A stretch of 64,000 nt of DNA. Source: CAYMSO01 sp964393185. GTDB lineage: Bacteria; Patescibacteriota; Dojkabacteria; J137. The translations under genes and the position numbers were made by a program. The notes under the pieces are model-generated. The model made no database searches and was not told the origin of the DNA. It was given only the letters and a program-made list of their open reading frames with translations. Positions 17,453 to 27,308 of the stretch are shown here, piece after piece. Each line of letters opens with the position of its first letter. The first letter of the stretch is position 1. The DNA lies in NCBI GenBank assembly GCA_964393185.1, contig CAYMSO010000003.1, positions 86,998 to 150,997 of the forward strand, read 5' to 3'.

Positions 17453-19042
17453 ATGAAGGATTCGATAAAGAAGTTAATAAAATCACATCAGGAAGTTGCA
17501 GATAGACTTGTGATAGATTATTCAAAACCTCAAATTAGAGTTAGTAAACTTGCAAGTATTCTATCGGTATCTTATGAGTCATTCAGAAATGTAATCGAAC
17601 AAGCAGATGAGCATTTATATAGAAAGCGTGCACTCAAGCGAATTCTAAAAAGATCAAAGGCATTCAAATTAACCTCACCCTTTTCGTTTTCTGAAAGATT
17701 ACTGAAAGAAACAGTATCTGCAAAATACTTGCACGGCGTGCCAATTCCAATAGCAAAGAAAAAACAAATTGCCAATACTGTGGCAAAGTACGTCCTTTTT
17801 GCAAGGTACTTTATGGAAGTAAAGAGAAACAAGAGAATTAAATCAAATGTAATTGAAGATTTATATACCCTCTGTGCTGTAGAATTAGATAAAATATTAT
17901 TTCCTCTTTACCATACCTCTGATGCTTTAATTAACCTACAATATAACTTTCTGGATGGTAGCGGATTAATCAGATCGGAAGATTTGCCCCCAGAATTAGA
18001 ATCACTGCAAACTTATATTGCTTGTTGCAGAGCTAATGCAAAATTTGATGATGAATTAATTTTCTACAATTTATTTTTATTCCGATTTCCTTTCTGGGAA
18101 AAAGCAACCAAAGAGCAACTTCGATTTGCTGCTAGTAATTTTTCAAAATGTACAAAAGAACTACACTCATACATAAAATATAAGCCTACAAAAAAGAGAT
18201 TTAAGGAAATTGTAAGACAATCAATTCCGTTTCGAATTCTAGATAAAGTTATTGCTAAGAATGTAAGTAATGCTGAAGAAGTGCTATCCAATAAAGATAC
18301 ATTAAGTACAGAAATAGAAACCATTTGTAAGGACGAATACTCTAAAAATCAGTCCAAATTAAATAGAACAATTGTAGGAAGCATAATTTATATTTTTGTA
18401 ACAAAGTTACTACTTGCCCTTTTTATAGAAGTTCCATACGAACTTCAGATACATGGACGAATAAATATTATAACAATGGCAATTAATATTATTTTTCCTA
18501 CTCTAACAATGTTTGTAGTTGCGAATAGTTTTAGCATCCCAAGCGACTCTAACACAAAAAAAATCAAAGAGATGGTTCTATCCATTGTGTCTAAAGAAGA
18601 AGGAGATGACAAAACAGCTTTTGAAATCGAGCAATTATTAGGTAAAAGTTCAAGAAGAATTATTACTGCAATCTATTCGACAATAGGTTTTATTTTTCTG
18701 GCATTTATTATATGGATACTTTATTTAATTGGATATAATTTTATAGGCATGGTAATTTTTGTTGTTTTCTTTTCCACAATTTTTTTTGTGGCAAGCAGAA
18801 TACGGAATACCGCTTCAGAACTTAAGGTTATAACTACAAATCCAGGAATTTTTGCACCTTTTATAGATTTATTCTCACTACCAGTGTTGTTGATAGGGAA
18901 AACATTTGTAGAGAATGCATCTCGATTCAATCTTTTTGTATTCTTAATGGATAACTTTATGGAAAAGCCATTTAAACTTGCTATATTTAATATAGATAAA
19001 TGGAATGAGTATTTAAGAGAAGCAAAAGAAGAACTAGTTTAA
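17453..19042 (+). CDS. Large multi-pass membrane protein of unknown function
   Basis: A 529-residue protein. The first 300 residues are soluble and strongly basic and helical (IKKLIKSHQEVADRLV, RKRALKRILKRSKAF). Hydrophobic segments follow at about 305-325, 338-358, 405-423 and 425-445, and there is a more weakly hydrophobic stretch near 465-490. No catalytic motif is recognised. Its position between DUF2207 and uppP suggests a cell-envelope role, but that is inference from context only. Confidence 0.7.
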   Translation: MKDSIKKLIKSHQEVADRLVIDYSKPQIRVSKLASILSVSYESFRNVIEQADEHLYRKRALKRILKRSKAFKLTSPFSFSERLLKETVSAKYLHGVPIPIAKKKQIANTVAKYVLFARYFMEVKRNKRIKSNVIEDLYTLCAVELDKILFPLYHTSDALINLQYNFLDGSGLIRSEDLPPELESLQTYIACCRANAKFDDELIFYNLFLFRFPFWEKATKEQLRFAASNFSKCTKELHSYIKYKPTKKRFKEIVRQSIPFRILDKVIAKNVSNAEEVLSNKDTLSTEIETICKDEYSKNQSKLNRTIVGSIIYIFVTKLLLALFIEVPYELQIHGRINIITMAINIIFPTLTMFVVANSFSIPSDSNTKKIKEMVLSIVSKEEGDDKTAFEIEQLLGKSSRRIITAIYSTIGFIFLAFIIWILYLIGYNFIGMVIFVVFFSTIFFVASRIRNTASELKVITTNPGIFAPFIDLFSLPVLLIGKTFVENASRFNLFVFLMDNFMEKPFKLAIFNIDKWNEYLREAKEELV

Positions 19043-19061
19043 ATAAAGTTAACTATTTTTG

Positions 19062-19877
19062 ATGGATTTATATCAATCATTTATTTTAGGTACCATTCAA
19101 GGACTGACAGAGTTTATTCCTGTGTCTAGTTCGGGACATCTTGCCCTTCTGCCAAGTTTGCTGGACTGGACGGAACAGAGTACTACATTCGACATAATTT
19201 TGCATGGAGGAACTTTACTAGCTCTCATTATTTACTTTCGAAAAAAATTAATCACTATGTTTTTGCTTGCAAGGAAAGGAGATAAAAAAGAGATAGATGT
19301 AATAAAAAAGCTAATTTTTGTGACAATTCCTGCGGGTTCCGTAGGCTTATTCATTGATTTAATTAATAAAACAACAGATGATTCTTTAGAGCAGGTTATA
19401 AAAAATGATTACATAATGATAGCCAATCTAATTCTGGGAGGCTTACTATTTTTCTGGGTCGACTACTCATTCAGAAATAATAATAAAACTGTAAAAGACT
19501 TATCAATCAAAAACTTAATTGTAATATCACTTTTTCAATGTCTAGCTTTGATTAGAGGCACTTCCAGATCTGGAATTATAATTGTAGGTGCTATGTCCCA
19601 AAAAATGACGAAAGAATCAGCAGCAGAGTTTTCTTTTTTGATGGGAATTCCAATCATTGGTCTTAGTTTTGGGTACAAATTACTAGAATTTATCTTAGAT
19701 CCGAAGACAGATGTAGGATTAAGCAATATAATTATCGGATTTGTAACGTCATTTATTTTTGGGCTGATTGCTATTAAATTTATGTTGTCGTTTTTGAAAT
19801 CCAAAGGCTTAAGCTATTTTGGCTTTTATAGAATAATACTTGCATTGATTGCGCTTGTACTTATTAGAAGTAATTAG
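19062..19877 (+). CDS. uppP: Undecaprenyl-diphosphatase
   Basis: A 271-residue integral membrane enzyme (BacA/UppP family) that dephosphorylates undecaprenyl diphosphate to recycle the lipid carrier for peptidoglycan. The first signature is GLTEFIPVSSSGHL (Glu17, Ser22-24, His26). The second is LIRGTSRSG, where most relatives have PGTSRSG. Around eight hydrophobic helices fit the family. ATG 19062 is chosen over the TTG one codon before. The gene converges with fusA at a shared terminator. Confidence 0.95.
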   Translation: MDLYQSFILGTIQGLTEFIPVSSSGHLALLPSLLDWTEQSTTFDIILHGGTLLALIIYFRKKLITMFLLARKGDKKEIDVIKKLIFVTIPAGSVGLFIDLINKTTDDSLEQVIKNDYIMIANLILGGLLFFWVDYSFRNNNKTVKDLSIKNLIVISLFQCLALIRGTSRSGIIIVGAMSQKMTKESAAEFSFLMGIPIIGLSFGYKLLEFILDPKTDVGLSNIIIGFVTSFIFGLIAIKFMLSFLKSKGLSYFGFYRIILALIALVLIRSN

Positions 19878-19900
19878 TCACTTCGTTTTCTTAATATTCA

Positions 19901-19931
19901 GAAAAAGGCCCCTTTCGAAGAAAGGGGCCTT
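19901..19931 (-). terminator. Terminator of fusA (probably bidirectional with uppP)
   Basis: A 12-bp GC-rich stem (19905-19916 with 19920-19931, loop GAA) built on AAGGCCCCTTTC. On the minus strand the stem is followed by TTTTTC, a proper U-tract, 20 bases after the fusA stop. On the plus strand it lies after uppP but lacks a good U-run. Confidence 0.85.
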
Positions 19932-19951
19932 GGTAAAATTCTTATTGCTTA

Positions 19952-22093
19952 TTACTTATCTTCCAACAATTGAGCAGTTATTCCAGCAGGAACTTCTGCG
20001 TAGTGACTAGGCTCCATATTTGGTGCAGCTGTACCGGAAGTTAAGTTTCTTAAATCAGAAACATAACCAAACAATTCTGCCAACGGAGCTTCGGCAATCA
20101 ATTCTTTTGTTTTGCCTCTTTGTACCATATTCTTAATAATACCTCTCTTGCTAGATAGGTAACCAGTTACAGAACCAACATGTTCTTCTGGCACATTAAT
20201 TGTAACAATCATAATTGGTTCTAATAGAATTGGCTTACACTTTTTCATAGCTTCTTTGAATCCATAATAAGCACAAAGCCTGAATGTATCGGTGTTAGAG
20301 TCCACTTCGTGATAAGAACCATCTACAATTTCAGCTTCCAGGTCTACTACAGGATAGCCTCCCAATGGTCCGGCAGTCATAGATTCTTGAAAACCTTTAT
20401 CGATAGCAGGAATGTATTCTTTAGGAATAGCTCCTCCTTTTATACTATCTACAAACTTGTAGCCTGCACCTCTTTCTCTTGGTCTCAGAATCATGGCTAT
20501 ATCTGCATATTGCCCAGCACCTCCCGATTGTTTCTTCAATAACTCTCTATGCTCCCCTTCAATTTTGACTGTTTCTCTGAAAGCAACTTGTGGTTTGCCG
20601 ACATTTACTTCAATACCATAAGTTCTCTTTAAGATATCGATCTTAATATTTAAATGTAATTCTCCCATACCAGCAATGATCACTTGGCCTGTTTCTTCAT
20701 CAGTTTTTGCTTGGAATGTAGGATCTTCAGAAACTAATTTACCTAATGCTTCACCGAGTTTTTCTTGATCGGATTTTGTTTTTGGCTCAATAGCAAATCT
20801 TACTACTGGCTCAGGAAAGTCTATGCTTTCCAACAAAACAGGATGAGATTCATCGCAAATAGTTTGACCTGTCTTTGTATCTTTTAATCCTACGATTGCA
20901 GCAATGTCTCCGGCCTTAAGTTCTTTGACTTCTTCCCTATGATTAGCATGCATCATCAAAATTCTACCTATTCTTTCTTTCTTTCCTGAAGCACTATTTA
21001 ATACAAAAGATCCAGCTTGCAATTTTCCAGAATATAATCTGACGAATGCAAGGTTACCTACATGTGGATCTATCGCAAGCTTAAATACAAGTCCAGAGAA
21101 TGGTTCGCTGTCTGTTAATTTTCTAGTAATTAAATTGTCTGTTCTAGGCTCTGTACCGGGAATTTCGCCTACATAGACATGTTCCTGGCCTTCCGAATCG
21201 ACCTTAATATATTTCTTGTCGCTTGGAGCAGGTAAGTATCTACAAACATTATCAAGCATTGCTTGTACACCTTTATTCTTCAGTGATGATCCAGCCATTA
21301 CTGGGAATAATTTGTTTGCCAATACGCCTTTTCTAATAGCAGCTTTCAGTTCCTCTGTATCAATTTCTTCACCTTCAAGGTATTTCATTGCAATATTATC
21401 ATCAAAGTCCGCTGCAGCTTCGACAAGTTTTGCTCTAAATTTATTAGCTTTGTCTTTGTATTCTTCCGAAATATCTACTACTTCTATAACTTTTCCTTCG
21501 TCGTCTTTGTGTATTCTTGCCTTCATCTCTACTAAATCTATAATGCCATCAAAGTCGTTTTCTACTCCATGAGGAATAGATATTGGTACAGCTTTTTCTG
21601 ACAAATGTTCAACAATTGAATCATAAGATTTATAGAAGTCTGCTCCAATGTTGTCTAGTTTGTTAATGTAGCACAATCTAGGTACCAAATATTTTTCTGC
21701 TTGGAACCAAACCTTAGAAGACTGAGGCTCCACGCCCATTTTCCCATCAAATACTACTACTGCGCCATCCAGTACTCTGAGCGATCTTTCTACTTCAGCT
21801 GTAAAGTCCACGTGCCCTGGAGTATCTATAATGTTAATTCTGTAGTCCTGACCATTCAAAGCCCAAAATGCTGTAGTTGCAGCAGATTGAATAGTAATAC
21901 CTCTTTCCTTTTCTTGATCCATGAAGTCCATTTCTGCAGCTCCCTCATGAACTTCTCCTGTTTTATGCTTTCTTCCTGTAAAGAACAGAATTCTTTCTGT
22001 TGTAGTGGTCTTGCCCGCATCAACGTGTGCAATGATTCCAATGTTTCTATAAAACTTGGTATCTTTGACCTTCGAGTAGTCAACTGTACTCAT
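19952..22093 (-). CDS. fusA: Translation elongation factor G
   Basis: A 713-residue GTPase that translocates tRNA and mRNA on the ribosome. The G1 motif is AHVDAGKTTTTERIL, followed by switch I with KERGITIQSAATT. G3 is DTPGHVDFTAEVERSLR, and G4 is NKLDNIGADF. Domains II-V follow, with domain IV RETVKIEGEHRELLKKQSGGAGQYADI and domain V EPIMIVTINVPEEHVGSVTGYLSSKRG. The length is normal (about 690-710). There is no rps12/rps7/tuf neighbour, so the str operon is broken up here, as in many reduced genomes. Confidence 0.97.
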   Translation of the reverse strand: MSTVDYSKVKDTKFYRNIGIIAHVDAGKTTTTERILFFTGRKHKTGEVHEGAAEMDFMDQEKERGITIQSAATTAFWALNGQDYRINIIDTPGHVDFTAEVERSLRVLDGAVVVFDGKMGVEPQSSKVWFQAEKYLVPRLCYINKLDNIGADFYKSYDSIVEHLSEKAVPISIPHGVENDFDGIIDLVEMKARIHKDDEGKVIEVVDISEEYKDKANKFRAKLVEAAADFDDNIAMKYLEGEEIDTEELKAAIRKGVLANKLFPVMAGSSLKNKGVQAMLDNVCRYLPAPSDKKYIKVDSEGQEHVYVGEIPGTEPRTDNLITRKLTDSEPFSGLVFKLAIDPHVGNLAFVRLYSGKLQAGSFVLNSASGKKERIGRILMMHANHREEVKELKAGDIAAIVGLKDTKTGQTICDESHPVLLESIDFPEPVVRFAIEPKTKSDQEKLGEALGKLVSEDPTFQAKTDEETGQVIIAGMGELHLNIKIDILKRTYGIEVNVGKPQVAFRETVKIEGEHRELLKKQSGGAGQYADIAMILRPRERGAGYKFVDSIKGGAIPKEYIPAIDKGFQESMTAGPLGGYPVVDLEAEIVDGSYHEVDSNTDTFRLCAYYGFKEAMKKCKPILLEPIMIVTINVPEEHVGSVTGYLSSKRGIIKNMVQRGKTKELIAEAPLAELFGYVSDLRNLTSGTAAPNMEPSHYAEVPAGITAQLLEDK

Positions 22094-22210
22094 CTTAAAT
22101 AAATAAAAAATTAAAAAAATTTATGAAATTTCTCAATAGTTTTTATGCTCGTTAATATTAACAAAACATTGACTGTTTGGCAATCCAAGAAACCTAAAGA
22201 GTCGACTAGC

Positions 22211-22987
22211 CTATTGCCGTACCTCGCTCCTATTCCAAATAAACCAAAACATAGTTGTTAGTAATTCGACTATAAATCTATCTTTGATCGTGACAATTAT
22301 ATAGTCATTTTGATCGTCAAAGCTGATAATCTCTACAGTGTCTTTGTATACTCTAAAAGAGTTTTGACTATTTGCATCTACGGGGTATATTCTTACTTCT
22401 TTTAGTAAACTTTCGGAAGTATGCATTAACTTAGAAAAGTCATTAGATAAACCACTATCTGCCAGGTAGTAATCTCTTATGCCAGCCTTTATTCTTCTAT
22501 CTGCAAAATCATACACATATTTATTGTAATCAGAATTAGCAAAAATTAGGTTTTTCATGTACCATTTTTCCAAAATGAATTTATCTTTATTACTCTTAAT
22601 GCTATCTTCCATAGCTGCAATGTGAGCATCTAAGCCATATTCTACTTTGATTAGAGTTTCTCTTCCCTGTTTATTTGCTTGCTTTTTTAAAAATTCGATC
22701 AGATAGTTTATGTCGTTTTGATAAGCAGCGATTTCTTCAAGTTTATTTTTATAAATATCTTTAAGAATTTCTGGACTGGAAGCGACGAAAGTTGTTCCTC
22801 TGGTTTTGGGAGAACTAATCAATAAGCCTCTTTTTTCTAAATCTTCGCAGGCTCTATAGGCAGAAGATTTATCCATTTTCAGTAACCTAGAAGCTTCGGC
22901 GGCTGTTTTGTCCGGATTTTTGAGAAAGTACTGATATAGCTGGATTTCATTATCGGTAAAATCAAGTTTTTGCAAAAGTTGAACCAT
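22211..22987 (-). CDS. TrmB-family transcriptional regulator
   Basis: A 258-residue protein. The N-terminal winged helix is of TrmB/HTH type: LQKLDFTDNEIQLYQYFLKNPDKTAAEASRLLKMDKSSAYRACEDLEKRGLL. A short coiled coil follows (residues about 75-110), then a C-terminal ligand-sensing-like domain with segments ILEKWYMKNLIFANSDYNKYVYDFADRR and VEIISFDDQNDYIIVTIKD. It is divergent from the EamA transporter gene, with 77 bases between starts, so it probably controls that gene in response to a substrate. The sensed molecule is unknown. Confidence 0.8.
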   Translation of the reverse strand: MVQLLQKLDFTDNEIQLYQYFLKNPDKTAAEASRLLKMDKSSAYRACEDLEKRGLLISSPKTRGTTFVASSPEILKDIYKNKLEEIAAYQNDINYLIEFLKKQANKQGRETLIKVEYGLDAHIAAMEDSIKSNKDKFILEKWYMKNLIFANSDYNKYVYDFADRRIKAGIRDYYLADSGLSNDFSKLMHTSESLLKEVRIYPVDANSQNSFRVYKDTVEIISFDDQNDYIIVTIKDRFIVELLTTMFWFIWNRSEVRQ

Positions 22988-23064
22988 ATTCTACTAATAT
23001 GTTAAAATGTATAACTAAAACAGTCTTAAGTTTAAAATATAATTTATTACTTTAGTAGTATATC

Positions 23065-23952
23065 ATGCAACTACTACAAATACAAGAAAATTTTGGTTGG
23101 CAAGCCTATAGCCTAGTGATGTTCGGCAGTTCGGTCATCCTTTACCTATTTATAAGATATCTACAAAAGCAAAATTTTGATACGAATCTTATAAGTTATG
23201 CTGTAGGTTCAGGGCCACTTAGTGTGATTGCTATTTATTTCTTACTAAGCAAAAAGTCTTTATACATAGATTTTCATTATTTACTTATTATCTTTGTAAA
23301 TGCAATTTTTTTTAGCTTTTTCGGCAACTATATTTCTGTCAAAGCAATCAAACTTGCCCCCAATTCTGGCTATAGTTTAGCTATTCAAAAAAGCTATGCT
23401 CCGTATACAACGCTGGTTTCTTTATTACTTTTTTCTGAGAGTATAAGTTTTGCAAAGTTTGTGGCATTTATTATAATCATTATTTCTATCGGGCAAATCT
23501 TAGTAGAGCCAATCCCACAGACAAAAAAATCAGATATAAAATGGATACTATATTCTTGGATGGCATTTTTTGCATTTGGAAATTTAGTATTAATCAACAA
23601 ATATTTGCTGGTCCAAGGGCTTGATGCGTTTGTTATTCTTTTCTATACATATTTATTTGCTACAATTCCTTTTTCAGCAAAAATTATTAGCATAAGAAGA
23701 AATATCAAATTTACTATAAAAAAAGATATTGGGGGACTTGTAATAATTGCTGTTTTAAGTTCCCTGTTTAATATATTTATGCAACTAGGAATAAAAAGTT
23801 CCCCAAACATTGGTTATGTAAATATTTTGAACGCTTCTTCTATATCTGTAATAACAATTCTTTCGGCATTTTTATTTAAAGATAAACTTACAATACAAAA
23901 GTTGTTAGGTATTTTGGGAGTTTTTTGTGGCATGATCTTGTTATTTATATAA
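23065..23952 (+). CDS. EamA/DMT-family transporter
   Basis: A 295-residue protein with about ten hydrophobic helices in two similar halves. This is the drug/metabolite transporter fold. Family-like segments are FFGNYISVKAIKLAPNSGYSLAIQKSYAPYTTLVSLLLFSE in the first half and GYVNILNASSISVITILSAFLFKDKLTIQKLLGILGVFCGMILLF at the C-terminus, with the typical Lys/Glu before the last helix. It probably exports a small metabolite. It is divergently arranged with the TrmB-type regulator, which is its likely controller. Confidence 0.85.
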   Translation: MQLLQIQENFGWQAYSLVMFGSSVILYLFIRYLQKQNFDTNLISYAVGSGPLSVIAIYFLLSKKSLYIDFHYLLIIFVNAIFFSFFGNYISVKAIKLAPNSGYSLAIQKSYAPYTTLVSLLLFSESISFAKFVAFIIIIISIGQILVEPIPQTKKSDIKWILYSWMAFFAFGNLVLINKYLLVQGLDAFVILFYTYLFATIPFSAKIISIRRNIKFTIKKDIGGLVIIAVLSSLFNIFMQLGIKSSPNIGYVNILNASSISVITILSAFLFKDKLTIQKLLGILGVFCGMILLFI

Positions 23953-23998
23953 GCTTTACTACAAAACTTCTAATCAGGAAATAGGCGATAATAGGTTA

Positions 23999-24027
23999 TT
24001 GACACTTTGCAACAAAATATATAACCT
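23999..24027 (+). promoter_or_regulatory. TTGACA promoter for the cohesin-like secreted protein
   Basis: A perfect -35 TTGACA (23999-24004) with -10 candidates TATAAC (24020-24025) or TAACCT (24022-24027, 17-base spacing). It overlaps an inverted AGGTTAT/ATAACCT pair (23994-24000 with 24020-24027), which could be an operator. The start codon is at 24055. Confidence 0.4.
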
Positions 24028-24054
24028 AAATATAGTTTAGCTTCTAATTTAAAT

Positions 24055-24645
24055 ATGAAATTAAAAATATTAATATTATCCATTTACCTACTATTGTTCT
24101 TCCCTGTATTTTTTGTAAGTGCAAAAGCTCAAACTGAACAGAAGACTTATCAAATCAGAGCAAATGTACCAATTTATGATGTTAATGCAGTTTCTATTAA
24201 ACTAAATACTTCTGATATTAAAATCCTAGGTTACGATGCACCATCTGATACCTCCTGGTTAGTTATTATCCCTGACTGCAGCAATGGCCAGTACAACACA
24301 GAAACAGAAATATGTGTAACTCTTGGCAAGACTACACCTATATCTCAAAATGAATTACTCGGTACAATAAAGTATGAAGTAGTTGGACCAAATCCATCGA
24401 TTTTAGACACAGACGGTTTTACATACTCAAACGGTCAAGAAAACTACCGCGTTCTCGGAGCTTCTGATATGTCTGAGGAAGTTATTGAAGAAGAGCCTGA
24501 AGAAGTTCAGGTGACAGAAACTGTAGATGAACAAAAAAACGATTCTAGTAAGCTTACAACAGTAGGTCTTGTTATCGCGGCATCTCTTGCTGTTTTTGCA
24601 ATGGGAGCAATTGCAGTTTCGGCTAGTAATAAAACTCGGAAATAA
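24055..24645 (+). CDS. Secreted membrane-anchored protein with cohesin-like domain
   Basis: A 196-residue protein with a signal peptide (residues 1-26, AKA cleavage-type end). One beta domain of about 110 residues follows, then an acidic linker (EEVIEEEPEEVQVTE) and a C-terminal helix (LTTVGLVIAASLAVFAMGAIAV) with a basic tail. The beta domain contains DCSNGQYNTETEICVTLGKTTPISQNELLGTI. This closely matches the domain of the protein at 27309-27959, including both cysteines and the LGT/K.T.I...E.LGTI pattern. The strand pattern (V.ls..d..i..y......w......c) is that of cohesin-type domains, which bind partners on the surface. The assignment is by pattern. Confidence 0.7.
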   Translation: MKLKILILSIYLLLFFPVFFVSAKAQTEQKTYQIRANVPIYDVNAVSIKLNTSDIKILGYDAPSDTSWLVIIPDCSNGQYNTETEICVTLGKTTPISQNELLGTIKYEVVGPNPSILDTDGFTYSNGQENYRVLGASDMSEEVIEEEPEEVQVTETVDEQKNDSSKLTTVGLVIAASLAVFAMGAIAVSASNKTRK

Positions 24646-24769
24646 GCTGCTTTCAATATTTAAAAAGCAGGTTGATGCATTTGTCTGGTTCCTGCTCTTC
24701 GACAAACAAGTGGCAAAGTCATCAGTTCTATAACTTTGCTAAAATACTAAAGAGCTACAATTCTTAAAT

Positions 24770-25396
24770 ATGATCATTACTCAAATTTCTCAACAAAAAC
24801 GAGCTGAAAATAAAGTTAATGTTTTTTTAGATGGAGCTTTTTGGATAGGTTTAACCAAAAATCAACTCATAGCTGAAGGGCTATACAAGGGAAAAGAAAT
24901 TTCCATCGAGCAAAAGATAAACTTAGAAGCACTTGCAAACGAAAATAAATTATTTTTAAAAATCCAAAAGTTTTTGTCCCTTCGCCCTCGATCCATAAAA
25001 GAAACTAGAGACCATCTGATTTATAAAAAGAAGATGGAGCCTGCAGAAGTGGAAACTTTGATTCAAAAACTTGTTAAACAAAAATATCTGGACGACGCAA
25101 GTTTTACTAATTGGTTTGTAGAGAATAGATTAAATTTTAGCAATTATGGAGTAAATAAAATTAAATCTGAATTGATTTTGAAGGGCATTTCAGAAAATAT
25201 AATCGAACAAGTTTTAAGTCAACTTTCTCGGACAATAGAGAAGATCCAGGAAGAAAAAATGAAAAAACTTATAGAAAGGTATAAAAAAAATACAAAAGCT
25301 CCAAATGAATACCAAAAAATGTTGAAAATTAAACAGAAGCTTGTAGCTAAAGGATTTAGTTATTCTGAAATTTCTAGATTATTTAATCAATTTTAG
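24770..25396 (+). CDS. recX: Regulatory protein RecX
   Basis: A 208-residue RecX, a modulator of RecA filaments. Typical helical repeats are visible: FLSLRPRSIKETRDHLIYKKKMEPAEVETLIQKLVKQKYLDDASFTNWFVENRLNFSNYGVNKIKSELILKGISENIIEQVL, with the R(P/S).Re.r..L motif and G..ki..eL..kGi. An N-terminal beta segment (NVFLDGAFWIGLTKNQLI) is also normal. The last 14 bases overlap the convergent gene at 25383. recA is not in the window. A TACAAT box lies 8 bases before ATG 24770. Confidence 0.92.
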   Translation: MIITQISQQKRAENKVNVFLDGAFWIGLTKNQLIAEGLYKGKEISIEQKINLEALANENKLFLKIQKFLSLRPRSIKETRDHLIYKKKMEPAEVETLIQKLVKQKYLDDASFTNWFVENRLNFSNYGVNKIKSELILKGISENIIEQVLSQLSRTIEKIQEEKMKKLIERYKKNTKAPNEYQKMLKIKQKLVAKGFSYSEISRLFNQF

Positions 25397-25709
25397 TGGA
25401 GTAAAGCTCTTCGGTATTTAAATCATTGTCTTTCAAATCTGTTTTCCGAGAGCTAAAAGATAGTTCTGTTAACTTCTCACTAATCCAACTAGTCATAGCC
25501 TCAGGGTCCATAGCTGTTAGTTGTACAATTTCTTTTCGAGCTAGATTGCTAAAATAATTCAATACTACGTCTTTAGGCAAAATAATATCTAACTGCAGTA
25601 ACCGTTCTTGTGTAATAATATCTGGGAATACTTTGTAATTAAAATAATTCAATTGTAATTTTTCAAAATGTTGTCGCACAAAGTCATCCTGTTGCTTTAA
25701 CTCATTCAT
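25383..25709 (-). CDS. Hypothetical 108-residue protein
   Basis: A small soluble protein with no recognised family, rich in charged helices (MNELKQQDDFVRQHFEKLQLNYF) and a middle segment VVLNYFSNLARKEIVQLTAMDPEAMTSWISEKL. It has no cysteine and no membrane helix. Its end overlaps the recX end by 14 bases in convergent orientation. It reads like a genuine gene because its composition is ordinary for the window and no better frame covers 25400-25700. Confidence 0.55.
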   Translation of the reverse strand: MNELKQQDDFVRQHFEKLQLNYFNYKVFPDIITQERLLQLDIILPKDVVLNYFSNLARKEIVQLTAMDPEAMTSWISEKLTELSFSSRKTDLKDNDLNTEELYSTKID

Positions 25710-25817
25710 TCGATAAATTGTTTACTTAAATTATACAATTAATGTAAATTAGTAAAAACAAGATTAATTAGATTTAATACGATAAATATTTGTATTTTGA
25801 AAAGATAATAGAAATTA

Positions 25818-27194
25818 ATGAGTGTAGATCAAAAAATTCCAAAACCGCCAAAATTTTCCCTAGCTCTTCTTGGGCCTGGAATTGTTCTTATAGCTATGGG
25901 ATTAGGCTCAGGTGAATATATTTTATGGCCATACTTAATTTCGCAGTATGGTTTTGGAGTGTTGTGGGGGGCATTACTAGGGATCACATTTCAATATTTT
26001 GTTAGTAACGAAACAGGTAGGTATACTTTAGCAACTGGTGGAAGTGTTTACGAAGGCTATTTTAAACTTAACAAGTATTTACCATTTTGGTTTGTTGCTT
26101 CTACATACCTGTCGTTTGCTTGGCCAGGAATTATTGGGTCGGGAGGATTGATTCTATCTCAGGTACTTTCTATACAAGATCATAAATACGTAACGATTAT
26201 TATGTTGCTACTAATAGGCCTGCTACTAACCCTAGGTGGAAAAGTTTACAATATTTTAGAAAAATTCCAAAAATTCGTTATAGCTATTTCTATACCAATT
26301 CTAGTAACGATAGCAATATTAATTATAGATACAGATACTATAAATTTAGCATTGCAAGGTTTAGGTGGGGTTGGAGAAGGTTATATTTTTTTGCCATCAG
26401 GCATTTCGATTATTTCTTTTTTGGGAGCTGTGGTATATTCTGGAGCAGGTGGTAATTTGGTAGCTTCTCAGTCATTTTACCTACAAGACGAAGGATCTGG
26501 AGCAGCCGCACAAAGTGATAGTCAGGTAAGTTTTGCAAGTGATGTTAAAGGACACATAAAGGGAAAATCTTTTTTGACCTCATCAGAAAATATTCATAAC
26601 TTTAAAGGTTGGTTTAGAATTACTGCCATAGAACAGTTCATCAGCTTCTGGTTCTTGGGGCTTTTTACTATTGTGTTGTTAGCATTAATTGCCTATGAGC
26701 TAGCTTACCCTTTCGAAGGAAAAGAAGGATTGGATTTTGTATTTTTGCAATCAGATATACTAAAGTCCAAATTCTCTCCAATTTTTGGAACGTTTTTTCT
26801 ATTAATTGGTTCACTTTTTCTATTCAAAACTCAGCTTGGAATCTTCGAGACAACTTCAAGAACTATGACCGAAAATATCCAGCTTGGTGCACCAAATTTT
26901 ACAGGTAATTTTAGAAGAAGCAGTATATTCTACTTCTTTTTATGGCTGCAAATTATGTCTGCAGTTATCATAACTTATTTGAATATTTCCCAACCGATTA
27001 CCATATTGCTAATTGGTACTTTTTTTTCTGCTGTATCTATGTTTATGCTTTCTATACTATCTTTATGGATGAACTATTCTTCGCTTCTACCTAAAGAGAT
27101 TAGAGCTGGCAAAATAAGATCGCTTATACTCGTAGGTAGTGTTCTCTTTTTTGGATTCTTTGTTAGTCTAACAATTTACGATATTTTGAAATAA
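25818..27194 (+). CDS. Nramp-superfamily transporter lacking the metal-binding motifs
   Basis: A 458-residue protein with about eleven membrane helices. Helix 1 reads LLGPGIVLIAMGLGSGEYILWPYL: the GPG start is Nramp-like, but the metal-coordinating DPGN is replaced by GSGE (residues 30-33). The helix 6 region (VVYSGAGGNLVASQSFYLQDEG) lacks the MPHN motif. It resembles a known branch of Nramp-related carriers with GSGE(W/Y) in helix 1. The substrate is therefore unlikely to be Mn/Fe by the classic site and is unknown. Its neighbours (recX, a surface protein) give no clue. Confidence 0.7.
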   Translation: MSVDQKIPKPPKFSLALLGPGIVLIAMGLGSGEYILWPYLISQYGFGVLWGALLGITFQYFVSNETGRYTLATGGSVYEGYFKLNKYLPFWFVASTYLSFAWPGIIGSGGLILSQVLSIQDHKYVTIIMLLLIGLLLTLGGKVYNILEKFQKFVIAISIPILVTIAILIIDTDTINLALQGLGGVGEGYIFLPSGISIISFLGAVVYSGAGGNLVASQSFYLQDEGSGAAAQSDSQVSFASDVKGHIKGKSFLTSSENIHNFKGWFRITAIEQFISFWFLGLFTIVLLALIAYELAYPFEGKEGLDFVFLQSDILKSKFSPIFGTFFLLIGSLFLFKTQLGIFETTSRTMTENIQLGAPNFTGNFRRSSIFYFFLWLQIMSAVIITYLNISQPITILLIGTFFSAVSMFMLSILSLWMNYSSLLPKEIRAGKIRSLILVGSVLFFGFFVSLTIYDILK

Positions 27195-27308
27195 CTAATG
27201 CAACTTTATCTTTCTTATCATTAAATCAGTATTATTGACCTTGTAAATTTTTTTGAGTAGATATCTAAAAAATTCTTGTGTATGATATTTAAAGATTAGG
27301 TATTAATC

